Below the pieces are notes generated by a model that was not told the origin of the DNA, made no database searches, and was given only the letters and a program-made list of their open reading frames with translations. From contig JAHBSP010000006.1 in assembly GCA_019639055.1 (NCBI GenBank), forward strand, positions 62,001 to 126,000: a DNA stretch of 64,000 nt, written 5' to 3'. The DNA comes from Microbacteriaceae bacterium (GTDB taxonomy: Bacteria > Actinomycetota > Actinomycetes > Actinomycetales > Microbacteriaceae). Position 1 is the stretch's first letter; each line of letters starts with the position of its first letter. The position numbers and the translations under genes were made by a program. Of the stretch, positions 18,598 through 27,436 are shown one piece after another.

Positions 18598-19791
18598 GTG
18601 TCAGCACGTATTTCAGACAAAATCCTTCAGGTAGCAGAGTCTGCAACCCTCAAGGTAGATGCAAAAGCAAAAGCTTTACAAGCCGCCGGGCGTCCGGTTA
18701 TTTCATTCGCTGCGGGTGAACCAGATTTCGCTACTCCACCAGCAGTGGTTGCTGCGGCTGTGGAAGCGTTGAAGGATCCAAAAAACTTTAGATACACGCC
18801 AGCTCCAGGGCTTCCTGAGTTACGCAAAGCAATTGCAGCAAAAACTCTCCGTGACAGCGGTCTAGAAGTTGACATCGACCAGATTGTCGTTACCAACGGT
18901 GGTAAGCAAGCAGTTTATGAGGCATTCCACGCCATCATCGACGACGGTGATGAAGTTTTGGTCCCGACCCCTTACTGGACTAGCTACCCAGAAATCATCA
19001 AACTTGCCGGCGGCAAGCAGGTTGATGTGTTCGCAGGGGCGGATGCCGACTACCTAGTCACGGTTGAGCAGTTGGAAGCGGCCTGGACTCCAAAAGTTAA
19101 GGCTTTGCTATTCGTCTCGCCTTCAAACCCGACAGGTGCGGTTTACAGCGAAGAGCAGACCAGAGCAATTGGCGAATGGGCGCTATCCAAAGGTATTTGG
19201 GTGATTACCGACGAGATCTACCAAAACCTGGTTTATGACGGTGAAAGGGCAATTTCAATTGTTGAGGCAGTGCCTGCGCTCGCCGATAAGACCATCCTTG
19301 TGAATGGTGTAGCTAAGACTTACGCGATGACCGGTTGGCGAGTGGGTTGGCTGGTCGGCCCCAAAGATGCTGCGAAGGCGGCAGGAACACTTCAGTCTCA
19401 CCTGACAAGCAACATCAACAACGTTGCACAACTGGCTGCGCTTGAGGCACTCACCGGAGATCAGACGCCAGTAGAGGAATTTAGGCAGGCATTTGATCGC
19501 AGACGCAAACTTATCGTTGGCGAACTCTCAAAGATTCCTGGAATTAAGGTTCCTAACCCCAAAGGTGCATTCTATGTTTACGTGGATGTAACTGGTCTGT
19601 TAAACAAAGAATGGGATGGTATATTTGTGGGAACCAGTTTGGAGCTCGCCGACCTCATTCTTGAAAGGTGTGAAGTGGCAGCAGTTCCAGGCGAGGCATT
19701 TGGGCCTAGTGGTTACTTGAGATTTGCCTACGCTCTCTCCGACGAAGAAATACTCGAGGGAGTAACGAGGCTACAAAAGTTCTTCGCCTAG
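18598..19791 (+). CDS. Aspartate aminotransferase-like PLP aminotransferase (class I)
   Basis: A 397-residue PLP enzyme of the AspC/AspB subgroup, cytosolic. The lysine that binds PLP is K240 in [16 protein letters not shown]. Other landmarks are [23 protein letters not shown] and the C-terminal arginine in YLRFAYA. The start is GTG. Most likely interconverts aspartate or glutamate with their keto acids; a broader amino acid range is possible. A small membrane protein gene follows 22 bases downstream. Confidence 0.88.
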   Translation: MSARISDKILQVAESATLKVDAKAKALQAAGRPVISFAAGEPDFATPPAVVAAAVEALKDPKNFRYTPAPGLPELRKAIAAKTLRDSGLEVDIDQIVVTNGGKQAVYEAFHAIIDDGDEVLVPTPYWTSYPEIIKLAGGKQVDVFAGADADYLVTVEQLEAAWTPKVKALLFVSPSNPTGAVYSEEQTRAIGEWALSKGIWVITDEIYQNLVYDGERAISIVEAVPALADKTILVNGVAKTYAMTGWRVGWLVGPKDAAKAAGTLQSHLTSNINNVAQLAALEALTGDQTPVEEFRQAFDRRRKLIVGELSKIPGIKVPNPKGAFYVYVDVTGLLNKEWDGIFVGTSLELADLILERCEVAAVPGEAFGPSGYLRFAYALSDEEILEGVTRLQKFFA

Positions 19792-19813
19792 GGATAGGAG
19801 GAAAGGGAAAATT

Positions 19814-20110
19814 ATGTCCGATTCAAGATCCGACGAAGAAATTCGTAAACAGGCTATAAAAAACCTGAAAAGGAAACAAGAGTTCTGGAAACTACTGGTT
19901 CTTTTCACCCTTCTCAGTGGACTTTTTGTAGCAATTTGGTGGTTCACTATCGGTAAAGATGGTGGAGGATCCGCTTATTTCTGGCCAATCTGGCCGATGT
20001 TGGGGTTTGTTATAGCACTTGTTGCTACAGGTATTGATGCATTCTCCTCAGTATTCGGACGCCTCAACGAGAGCAAGATTCAAAAAGAGATAGATAAACT
20101 CAAGAACTAG
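19814..20110 (+). CDS. Small two-helix membrane protein
   Basis: A 98-residue protein of unknown function. The charged N-terminus (about 1-30, rich in Lys and Arg) precedes two membrane helices at about 32-50 and 57-80, then a basic tail that looks coiled-coil. This resembles 2TM-domain proteins, but I do not assign a family. A GGAGGAAAGGGAAAATT region before the ATG supports real translation. It is probably cotranscribed with the aminotransferase. Confidence 0.7.
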   Translation: MSDSRSDEEIRKQAIKNLKRKQEFWKLLVLFTLLSGLFVAIWWFTIGKDGGGSAYFWPIWPMLGFVIALVATGIDAFSSVFGRLNESKIQKEIDKLKN

Positions 20111-20124
20111 GTTTGCGGGACTGC

Positions 20125-20150
20125 TAAAACCATATTTATTGGTTCTTTTG
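20125..20150 (+). terminator. Possible weak terminator between convergent genes
   Basis: Between the small membrane protein and convergent murB, ACCA...TGGT arms around an AT-rich loop precede a short T-run. The stem is short, so this is tentative. Confidence 0.3.
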
Positions 20151-20152
20151 AG

Positions 20153-21208
20153 TTAGGTATCAAAGCCGATAAGAATCGGTTCTGGGTCTAGATTGATTCC
20201 CCACTCTGCAGATACGCGCAACTGAATAAAGTTCGCAAGTTCCAGAATCTGTTCGGCTGTGGCATTTCCGCGGTTGGTGATGGCGAGTGTGTGCTTGGAA
20301 CTGATTGCGGCATCCGATCCTGGCAGAGAAAAACCTTTGTGTATTCCTGCGTTGTCAATCAACCAGGCAGCACTGAGTTTTACCCTATCTTCTTCTGGCC
20401 ACTTAGGACCTCCGGCAATTCCGGTGGCGAAACCGTGAGAGACGATCGGGTTTTTAAAGAAAGAACCAAGGCTAACTGAGTCTGGGTCAGTTGCACTCAG
20501 AACCATGCCTTTCTCGGATCTAAGTTCAAGTACGGTGTCTCGAAGTTGGGCGGGAGTAAGTTTTGCGGAATCCGGTGTTTGGAGGCGCTCTAGTATTTGC
20601 TCAAAGTTTGAAGTGATAGTGCGCTGATTGAGTGCGAAATTCACGCTAATAACGGCACCCAAACGCTTTTGTAGGGCGGATGAGCGGTAGGCGAATTCCA
20701 AGTCTTTAGGGAACAGTCTAATTTCCTCGCCCGATTCGTAGTCGAGGAAACTAATTGAAGTAACACTGTTAGCTATTTCTCCGCCATAAGCCGCGATGTT
20801 TTGAATCGGCGCTGCCCCCACGGTTCCAGGGATTCCTGAAAGGGGAGCCAAATCCGCGAAACCGGCATCAACTGTGGTTTGCACGAAGGCGTCCCAATTG
20901 ACTCCGCCCCAAACTTCTACGTTCACAGGGGAGTCCGAATCTTTGGTTTCTGAAAGTTCTTGTTTTATTTGTGAGAGCTGCGCAGCATCCCTGTCGATGG
21001 TTCTAATAACTGTTCCATCGAATCCAGAATCGGAGATTAGAGTGTTCGTGCCGTCACCAAGGATTAGCCAATCCGTTTTTTCATTCCAGGTGTTGAGTGC
21101 TGCATCGATTAGTTCTTTCGCAGAATATACTTCGATAAGTTCCGCCACCGGCCCACCGGCACGGATAGAACCAATCTCACTGAAAGGGATGTTGCTTCTG
21201 CTCTGCAA
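20153..21208 (-). CDS. murB: UDP-N-acetylenolpyruvoylglucosamine reductase
   Basis: A 351-residue FAD enzyme that reduces UDP-GlcNAc-enolpyruvate to UDP-MurNAc in cell wall synthesis. Evidence includes the FAD-binding N-terminus with GDGTNTLIS, SGIPGTVGAAPIQNIAAYG, the catalytic serine context GSFFKNPIV, and the C-terminal LDPEPILIG carrying the catalytic glutamate. Start is TTG; an upstream in-frame stop leaves no longer option, and the ribosome site is weak. It lies 23 bases downstream of two MaoC genes in one minus-strand operon, a common actinobacterial order. Confidence 0.92.
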   Translation of the reverse strand: MQSRSNIPFSEIGSIRAGGPVAELIEVYSAKELIDAALNTWNEKTDWLILGDGTNTLISDSGFDGTVIRTIDRDAAQLSQIKQELSETKDSDSPVNVEVWGGVNWDAFVQTTVDAGFADLAPLSGIPGTVGAAPIQNIAAYGGEIANSVTSISFLDYESGEEIRLFPKDLEFAYRSSALQKRLGAVISVNFALNQRTITSNFEQILERLQTPDSAKLTPAQLRDTVLELRSEKGMVLSATDPDSVSLGSFFKNPIVSHGFATGIAGGPKWPEEDRVKLSAAWLIDNAGIHKGFSLPGSDAAISSKHTLAITNRGNATAEQILELANFIQLRVSAEWGINLDPEPILIGFDT

Positions 21209-21231
21209 AACTATTACCGGATTCTAAGTCT

Positions 21232-21648
21232 CTAGATTTGTATGACAGCTTGAGCTTTACCAAGCACCATTTCGCCTTCGACACTGACTTTGAGATCAAT
21301 TCGCGCAGTTCCCGCTTCCTCATCAACCGCGCCAACAACAGCCTCAATATGAACGGCGACAGCACCATCTGCTGGGACAACAATTGGTTTGGTGAAACGA
21401 ACACCGTAGGAGAGTAACCTTGCCGGATCTCCCAGCCACTCGACCAGCGGGCTAATTGCAGTGCCCATTGTGAGCATCCCGTGGGCGAGGACTCCTGGGA
21501 GCCCAACTCGGGCCGCAACATCATCGCGGTAGTGAATCTGATTGAAGTCTCCGGATGCGCCAGCGTAGCGAACAAGAGAGTCGCGAGTGAAATCTACGTC
21601 GCGAGTAATCAATACCTGTCCGACTTCAAGTTTTTTTGAATTGGTCAT
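21232..21648 (-). CDS. MaoC-like dehydratase (HadB type)
   Basis: A 138-residue hot-dog fold protein. The hydratase 2 motif YAGASGDFNQIHYRDDVAARVGL contains the expected Asp and His, followed by GVLAHGMLTMG. Such proteins act as (R)-specific 3-hydroxyacyl dehydratases; with a partner they form the mycobacterial HadAB-type enzyme of fatty acid elongation. It overlaps its partner gene upstream by four bases, supporting a heterodimer. Confidence 0.85.
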   Translation of the reverse strand: MTNSKKLEVGQVLITRDVDFTRDSLVRYAGASGDFNQIHYRDDVAARVGLPGVLAHGMLTMGTAISPLVEWLGDPARLLSYGVRFTKPIVVPADGAVAVHIEAVVGAVDEEAGTARIDLKVSVEGEMVLGKAQAVIQI

Positions 21649-22085
21649 GATTCATTCCTCACGAAAAGCATGGAAGTGGCGGTAATTACCGGCTCTCCAC
21701 CTGAAGTAATTACTGTCTCTGCGCCGAGCATCACGTTGGTGCCGACAGCTTTGTAGCTGTTCACGGTAAGGACCGCGTCCAGTAAATCCCCCGCTTTCAC
21801 CTGGCGAAGGTATTCGAACTTTTGCTCGCCGTGGACAACATTTGCGAAATCAATTCCAACATCGGGGTCGGCAAGGAATTGGTTCAACACTTGTTGTTGC
21901 ATCACCACTGAGAAGGTTGCTGGCCCGACAACATCGTCAAGGCCAGCGGCTTGCGCCGCATCAGCGTCTAGGAGTGCAGGGTTGGTGGAATGGATTGCTT
22001 TAGCGAACTCGATGAGCTTTTCTCGCCCCACCAAATAGCTCTTAGCTGTTTTATAGGTTTTACCAACTATCGATTCTGAAACCAC
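21645..22085 (-). CDS. MaoC-like dehydratase partner (HadA type)
   Basis: A 146-residue hot-dog protein of the FAS1-like dehydratase/MaoC N-terminal type, start GTG. The sequence VGPATFSVVMQQQ, HGEQKFEYLRQVKAGDLL and the lack of the D-x-N-x-I-H catalytic signature fit the non-catalytic or substrate-holding partner of the adjacent HadB-like protein. It starts eight bases after the stop of the RND exporter gene. Confidence 0.82.
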   Translation of the reverse strand: MVSESIVGKTYKTAKSYLVGREKLIEFAKAIHSTNPALLDADAAQAAGLDDVVGPATFSVVMQQQVLNQFLADPDVGIDFANVVHGEQKFEYLRQVKAGDLLDAVLTVNSYKAVGTNVMLGAETVITSGGEPVITATSMLFVRNES

Positions 22086-22092
22086 GGCTCAA

Positions 22093-25000
22093 TCATACCG
22101 AGGCTGAGCGCCGAAGTTGTTTTTCTGCTTTTCTTTCCTTGTGCCCGTAAACCAGCCAGTACAGACTTGGAAGCACAATTAGCGTCAAAAGTGTGGATGA
22201 AACTAAACCGCCGATAACGATAATTGCGAGCGGTTGCGAGATAAATCCGGCATGTCCGGTGATGCCCATTGCCATAGGAACTAGCGCAAAAATTGTTGCT
22301 AACGCGGTCATCAAAATTGGACGAAGTCTACGTAGCGAACCGTGCATAACTGAATCGTGAACGCTCTCGCCACGGTTTCGGAACTGGTTAACCAGGTCAA
22401 TAAGCACGATTGCGTTCGTCACAACAATACCCACAAGCATCAGTAGACCAATGAGTGAAGATACACCGAGCGGGATGTCTGTAATCAGTTGCAGACCGAT
22501 AGCGCCAGTAGCCGCGAATGGCACAGAAATAAGTAACAGAATCGGTTGGAGTAGGCTCTTGAAAGTCGCCACCATAACTATGTAGACAATCAGAATCGCA
22601 ACAAGCAGTGCGATATACATAGCGGAGAATGCCTCTTCCTGGTCGGCAGCCAAACCTCCCATTTCTGCGTTCACACCGGCAGGAAGATCTATATTGCTTA
22701 GCATCTCAGTTACTTCAAAAGTTGTTGCACTCAAATCGGCCGTTTTTGGAGTAATTGAAACAGTTACTGTGCGAACCGAGTTATGAGCTGTGATGGATGC
22801 GGGTTGCAGTGTCGATTCAATTGTCGCGATTTCGGAAAGTGGGATCATTCCTACAGGGGTGGCAATCTGGAAATCTGGGAGTTCTTCTAGGGTCTCGATT
22901 GCCGAATTGCTGCGCATGTAAATATTCAGTTGATTGTTGTCTATTTGAATAGTTCCCACGAGTTGGGGATTCATGATGCTGGAAATTGCCATGCCGATTT
23001 GAGTCTCGGTTAGTCCATATTTGGCAGCTTCAATGCGGTTAATTGTGACCGATGCTTGAGGCTGCTGCTTGCTCATAGTCGTAGAAACTTCGGCAGCGCT
23101 TTCTAGTTTCTTGGCTTCATTGAACACATATTTCGCAGCTGCATCCAGATTGGCAGGGTCCCCCGCAGAAACAATCACGGAGACGCTGGAGCTACTACCG
23201 AAACCTGAACCACTAGATAAGCTGAAAGTCCCTACACCTTGAAGAGCGTTCAAAGCATCACGAATCTCGTTTTGCAGCTTGGTTTGGTCTGCACCCTCAC
23301 GAGTAGTAATCGAATAGCTAACAGAGGATCTCGCCCCTCCTGATAGAGCTCCCATTACTGCACTTAGGCCGCTAGAGCCTATTGTCATTTGGTATGTTTC
23401 TATCTCGGCGAAACTGGCTAGAGTTGCCTCTACAGCTTTAGTTGAGCCATCCATTGCTGAAAGGCTAAGTCCAGGTTCTAACTGCTGTGAAACATTGAGT
23501 GTATTTTGACCCGAATCACCAATGAAGTTGGTTTTAAGTAATGGAATAAGTGAAAAAGTTCCACCCAGAATCAAGATAGAAACAAGAAGTGTAACCAGCG
23601 GAAACCGCAGAGTGCCTCGCAAAATTGGGCGGTAACTTGCTTGGAGTAGTCCGATACTTTCTGTTGCTGATTCTGCCGCTCGGCGATGACCGCGTTTCGT
23701 AGCAGGTTTCGCAATCCAGTAAGCCAGTACCGGAACAATTGTGAGCGACACAAAGAGTGAGGCCAGCAACGAGAGTGTGACGGTGAGCGCGAATGGCCTG
23801 AATAGTTCACCGGTCATATCGCCCACGAAAGAAATCGGTAGGAACACTGCAACCGTGGTTATGGTCGCTGAAGTGATAGCGGTGGCAACTTCTTTAACCG
23901 CAGTCTTAATTGCAGTAATTTTATCTACGCCATCAGCCAGATGATGTTTAATATTTTCGATAACCACAATCGAGTCATCGACCACTCGACCAATCGAAAT
24001 AGTGATGGCCCCTAAGGTAAGCATGTTGAGGCTGTAATCAAACCCCTGTAAGCCAATAAATGTGAGCAGCACACTGGTAGGAATCGAGATAGCGGTAACG
24101 ATTGTGAGTCTTACTGAAAGCAGGAAGATTAGAATAACCAGCACTGCAAAAGCGAGTCCGAGCATCCCTTCGACTGCGAGAGTTTCTATAGATTGCTGGA
24201 TATAAGGCGCCTGATCAAAAACTACATGGAAAGAAACTGGCACACCGAGAGTGGTGCTGAGCTCATCAAGTTTTTCTTTAACAGCTGTAGATGCCGCTAC
24301 TGTGTTTGAGTCAATTGTTTTATTGAAGGATAGGGTTACTGCACTCTGGCCATTTACCCTAGAGATGGATGTCACATCGGCAGTAGTGAGATTGACCTCG
24401 GCAAAATCACCAAAAGTGAAATTAGTTCCGGGGATTGGCAGTGCTGCTATATCTTCTGCCGAGGTTAGCCGTTCGCCGACTTGCACCGGCAGAGTGAAAT
24501 TACCATCAAGCAGTGACCCGCCCGGAAGCAGGTTGCCATTTGCTCTCAACACATTGGTGAGCATGCTGCGATCAAGACCAAGCTGAGCCAGCGCTGCATC
24601 ATTAGGAATTATTTGAACTTCAGAAACCGCTGCACCCGCGAGTGAAACCTGCCGAATCTCATCTAGTTTCTCCAGCTCGGGAATTGCAATACCGTTTAGT
24701 GCTTGAACTAATTCCTCCAAATCCCCGGTAGTGGAGGCAGATACCGAGATGATTGGGAGATCATCTAGTCCAGCGGCAATAACCAGAGGATCTGAATTCT
24801 CAGGAAGAGTAGCTTTGATTCGAGCAATCGCTGAAAGTACTTTCTGTTCAGCTGTCTGCAAGTTTGTTCCGTAGTCAAAAGCAACGACAACCATTGACAC
24901 ACCAGTGCTTGAAGTAGATGTTGTGGATTCAAGTCCAGGTACGGTTTGGATAGCCTTTTCAATTGGGCTACTTACAGAATTGGAAACAACCTCTGGGCTG

Positions 25001-25164
25001 GCTCCCGGGTAACTGGTAACGATAACAAACTGAGGGATTTGGATGCTAGGAATCAATTCCTGTTTAAGATTTGTAAGTGCCAGCCCGCCAAAAATTGCTG
25101 CGACGATAGTCACAAGGGCGATTAGTGCTCGGTTTGCCAGCGAGAAATTGGCAAGTTTATGCAT
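22093..25164 (-). CDS. RND-family efflux permease (AcrB/HAE-like)
   Basis: A 1023-residue proton-driven exporter with the RND plan. One N-terminal helix precedes a large periplasm-type porter domain, then helices 2-6; the arrangement is repeated in the second half. Helix 4 holds GRVVDDSIVVIENI, whose two aspartates are the proton relay of HAE-type RND pumps. No membrane-fusion or outer-membrane partner adjoins it, as expected in a monoderm. The substrate is unknown. It precedes the MaoC-murB genes on the same strand but may be a separate unit functionally. Confidence 0.87.
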   Translation of the reverse strand: MHKLANFSLANRALIALVTIVAAIFGGLALTNLKQELIPSIQIPQFVIVTSYPGASPEVVSNSVSSPIEKAIQTVPGLESTTSTSSTGVSMVVVAFDYGTNLQTAEQKVLSAIARIKATLPENSDPLVIAAGLDDLPIISVSASTTGDLEELVQALNGIAIPELEKLDEIRQVSLAGAAVSEVQIIPNDAALAQLGLDRSMLTNVLRANGNLLPGGSLLDGNFTLPVQVGERLTSAEDIAALPIPGTNFTFGDFAEVNLTTADVTSISRVNGQSAVTLSFNKTIDSNTVAASTAVKEKLDELSTTLGVPVSFHVVFDQAPYIQQSIETLAVEGMLGLAFAVLVILIFLLSVRLTIVTAISIPTSVLLTFIGLQGFDYSLNMLTLGAITISIGRVVDDSIVVIENIKHHLADGVDKITAIKTAVKEVATAITSATITTVAVFLPISFVGDMTGELFRPFALTVTLSLLASLFVSLTIVPVLAYWIAKPATKRGHRRAAESATESIGLLQASYRPILRGTLRFPLVTLLVSILILGGTFSLIPLLKTNFIGDSGQNTLNVSQQLEPGLSLSAMDGSTKAVEATLASFAEIETYQMTIGSSGLSAVMGALSGGARSSVSYSITTREGADQTKLQNEIRDALNALQGVGTFSLSSGSGFGSSSSVSVIVSAGDPANLDAAAKYVFNEAKKLESAAEVSTTMSKQQPQASVTINRIEAAKYGLTETQIGMAISSIMNPQLVGTIQIDNNQLNIYMRSNSAIETLEELPDFQIATPVGMIPLSEIATIESTLQPASITAHNSVRTVTVSITPKTADLSATTFEVTEMLSNIDLPAGVNAEMGGLAADQEEAFSAMYIALLVAILIVYIVMVATFKSLLQPILLLISVPFAATGAIGLQLITDIPLGVSSLIGLLMLVGIVVTNAIVLIDLVNQFRNRGESVHDSVMHGSLRRLRPILMTALATIFALVPMAMGITGHAGFISQPLAIIVIGGLVSSTLLTLIVLPSLYWLVYGHKERKAEKQLRRSASV

Positions 25165-25224
25165 TGGCTATCCCTACAATTCGTTCAACCACACAAGACT
25201 AGCAACTAATTATTAGCGTAAACC

Positions 25225-25884
25225 TTAATCGAAGTTAACCGGGAGGTAGAGATCTTGGATGCGATCAGCGGATGCAGTGTGATCGGCGCGGGTAAATATC
25301 GCGCATTCGTCAACACTGCAATTAAGGGCACCGTCTTCAGGGTCGGAAACAAGCAGGTATGCGGTGAAGGTTCCGGTTGCTGAGTCATCCCAACTGCGCG
25401 CACCAAACATCTGCCAAGCCCAATCATTGTTTACCCAAGTTGATGCGCTCCAGTCAGCTTCCCCGGAGCTCTCGCCCTCACCACCTATGCCACCAAGGCA
25501 AGGAGTAGGTTTTTCACCAGGGGCGGGGATTTTACAGATAGACACATAGATGCCAATATTCCCGTTATAGCCGGAGCCGGAAACAACCAGCCTGTCGCCA
25601 GATTTCAATACGGAAAGATCGGGGGAGGATCCTGATTCGGTTGAAACCATCAAAGTGCGGACTCTCCCGTCGTCACCTTTTGCGCTAACCGTGGTTGGCC
25701 ATCCTTCTGGCTTATCTTGATTTGAAGAGCCCTCGCTCTTGTGAAGCAGAATCGGCACTGCGATCCAGGCGATTGCACCAATCAGGAGCGCAACCACAGC
25801 AAGGATGCTCCAAAGTACCGGCCTGCGCTTAAGTTTTTTACTCGGTGATTGTTCTTCGTTGGCTGAAATTGGACCCTCTACCAT
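25225..25884 (-). CDS. Anchored extracytoplasmic protein, unknown function
   Basis: A 219-residue protein with a basic N-terminus, one membrane helix at about 24-48 and an outside domain. That domain holds VVSGSGYNGNIGIYVSIC, a Cys-rich GEKPTPCLGG, and the ending CAIFTRADHTASADR followed by IQDLYLPVNF. I recall similar phrases in actinobacterial surface or secreted proteins, but I cannot name a function. Four cysteines might form disulfides outside the cell. Intergenic gaps on both sides suggest it is monocistronic. Confidence 0.65.
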   Translation of the reverse strand: MVEGPISANEEQSPSKKLKRRPVLWSILAVVALLIGAIAWIAVPILLHKSEGSSNQDKPEGWPTTVSAKGDDGRVRTLMVSTESGSSPDLSVLKSGDRLVVSGSGYNGNIGIYVSICKIPAPGEKPTPCLGGIGGEGESSGEADWSASTWVNNDWAWQMFGARSWDDSATGTFTAYLLVSDPEDGALNCSVDECAIFTRADHTASADRIQDLYLPVNFD

Positions 25885-25961
25885 GCTTTGAAGTTTACTC
25901 TTGGATGTTGCATAAGGAATATGGATACCGAAATATACGGTTTGTCATCCGTAGAGAAATA

Positions 25962-26028
25962 CTTAGGTAGCTCCTAAGCCAACATGCTAATATAAAGCCT
26001 AAGTTTTGCATGTCCACATTTGTGGACA
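25962..26028. promoter_or_regulatory. Two palindromes upstream of the DUF3073 gene
   Basis: At 25962-25978, CTTAGG and CCTAAG flank TAGCT. At 26011-26028, TGTCCACA and TGTGGACA flank TT, a perfect 8-bp palindrome. A -10-like TAATAT lies between them at about 25988-25993. These could be operators, or the second could be a hairpin in the 5' untranslated region, 28 bases before the start codon. Confidence 0.45.
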
Positions 26029-26056
26029 TTTGGATCTGGAATAGAAGGTGTCACGC

Positions 26057-26248
26057 ATGGGGCGCGGCCGTCAAAAAGCTAAACACACTAAGGTGGCGCG
26101 GGAGCTGAAATACTTCAGCCCGCAAACAGACCTCTCTGAATTAGAGCGAGAACTCAGCGGTAAACCAGCTGGCGATTCGGAATGGCCAGAATACGGCGAC
26201 TACGACCAATACGCTGATTACGAAAGTGACGACGAAGACGAGGACTAG
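26057..26248 (+). CDS. DUF3073 family protein
   Basis: A 63-residue soluble protein beginning MGRGRQKAKHTKVARELKY, the hallmark start of the actinobacterial DUF3073 family. The N-terminal half is strongly basic and the C-terminal third very acidic (EYGDYDQYADYESDDEDED). The function is unknown. I start at the ATG 26057 because an AGAAGG site is well spaced and relatives begin with MGRGR; the GTG at 26048 would sit on that site. It shares a CTAG stop overlap with convergent purM, and synteny with the purine genes is common. Confidence 0.9.
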   Translation: MGRGRQKAKHTKVARELKYFSPQTDLSELERELSGKPAGDSEWPEYGDYDQYADYESDDEDED

Positions 26249-27363
26249 TCTCGGTATGCGCCGATTAGGCGCACCGCTCCTCCATCAGCTCCCTTACCTC
26301 CGATAGTCCAATCGGTATCCTGTGAGTACTTAGCGCTCGCAGTCTTGTACCGAGCAACTTTGCCGAGTTCCCAAGCGGTGAAACCCTGCGCGTTAATGCG
26401 TGAAGATATTTCGGAAGCGCTTTCGGCATCCACAATAAGTGCGATTCCGATACCGAGGTTCCATGTCTCTTCAAGTGCTGGGAGCGGAATGCCGGCGATG
26501 CTTGCGAGAGTGCTGAAGACATCCGGAACCTGCCAAAGTGAGCGATCTATTTCTAGGGATGTGCCAACCGGCATAATCCGCGCGATATTCGCAGCTATTC
26601 CACCGCCGGTGATGTGTGAAATACTGTGGATGCTTTTACCAACTTCCGAATCAAAGAGCGAGTTCAAGAGCGCGGAATAGATCATGGTTGGCTCAAGGAG
26701 TACTTCACCGAGCTGGCCACCGAAATCGTCTGAATGCTTTCGGTAGTTGAGACCAGCATCCTGAACAATTTTGCGTACGAGTGAAAACCCGTTGGAGTGC
26801 AGCCCGCTAGATGCCACAGCGAGCACTACATTGCCTGGTTGCACAAGATGAGCGCCCTTAATCGCCTCTTTCTCAACAACTCCGGTTACTGCCGCTGCGA
26901 TATCGTATTCATCCTCCCCCAAAAGTCCCGGGTGCTCAGCAGTCTCGCCCCCAATAAGCGCCGCTCCCGTGGGTGCAAGGGCACGGGCAATTCCGCCAAC
27001 AATTTCAGCAATACGTTCTGGAACCACTTTGCCGGTAGCGATGTAGTCGGTCATGAAGAGTGGTTTTGCACCAGCGACGGCGATGTCATCAACGGTCATC
27101 CCCACTAAATCTTGCCCGATTGTGTCGTGCTTATCGATCGCTATTGCAATCGCGATTTTTGTGCCCACCCCGTCGGTTGAGGTTGCAAGAATCGGGTGAC
27201 GATAGCCGGTTAAGAATCCGGCATCGTAGAGCCCGGCAAATCCGCCGTAGCCACCAAGTACGTGAGCTCCATGCGTCTTGGCTACTTCTGCCTTCATAAG
27301 TTCAACAGCGATGTCGCCAGCAGTGGTATCTACACCAGCTTTTGCGTATGGATTTTCACTCAC
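26245..27363 (-). CDS. purM: AIR synthetase (phosphoribosylformylglycinamidine cyclo-ligase)
   Basis: A 372-residue ATP-dependent enzyme that closes FGAM to 5-aminoimidazole ribotide. Family features are YAKAGVDTTAGDIAVELM at the start, GGYGGFAGLYD, ATSTDGVGTKIAIA, DDIAVAGAKPLFMTDYIATG and GGETAEHPG. I chose GTG 27363 (MSENPYAKAGV...), since the long upstream extension from 27438 would run through the divergent purF start and has no family match. purF is transcribed away from it with 73 bases between, so the two share a control region. Confidence 0.93.
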   Translation of the reverse strand: MSENPYAKAGVDTTAGDIAVELMKAEVAKTHGAHVLGGYGGFAGLYDAGFLTGYRHPILATSTDGVGTKIAIAIAIDKHDTIGQDLVGMTVDDIAVAGAKPLFMTDYIATGKVVPERIAEIVGGIARALAPTGAALIGGETAEHPGLLGEDEYDIAAAVTGVVEKEAIKGAHLVQPGNVVLAVASSGLHSNGFSLVRKIVQDAGLNYRKHSDDFGGQLGEVLLEPTMIYSALLNSLFDSEVGKSIHSISHITGGGIAANIARIMPVGTSLEIDRSLWQVPDVFSTLASIAGIPLPALEETWNLGIGIALIVDAESASEISSRINAQGFTAWELGKVARYKTASAKYSQDTDWTIGGKGADGGAVRLIGAYRD

Positions 27364-27436
27364 GTTTAGAAGTCTAATAAATATGTGCGAAACTAAACTG
27401 TAACCGCTTTCCATTGCCAGAATTTTCAGGAGTCTC

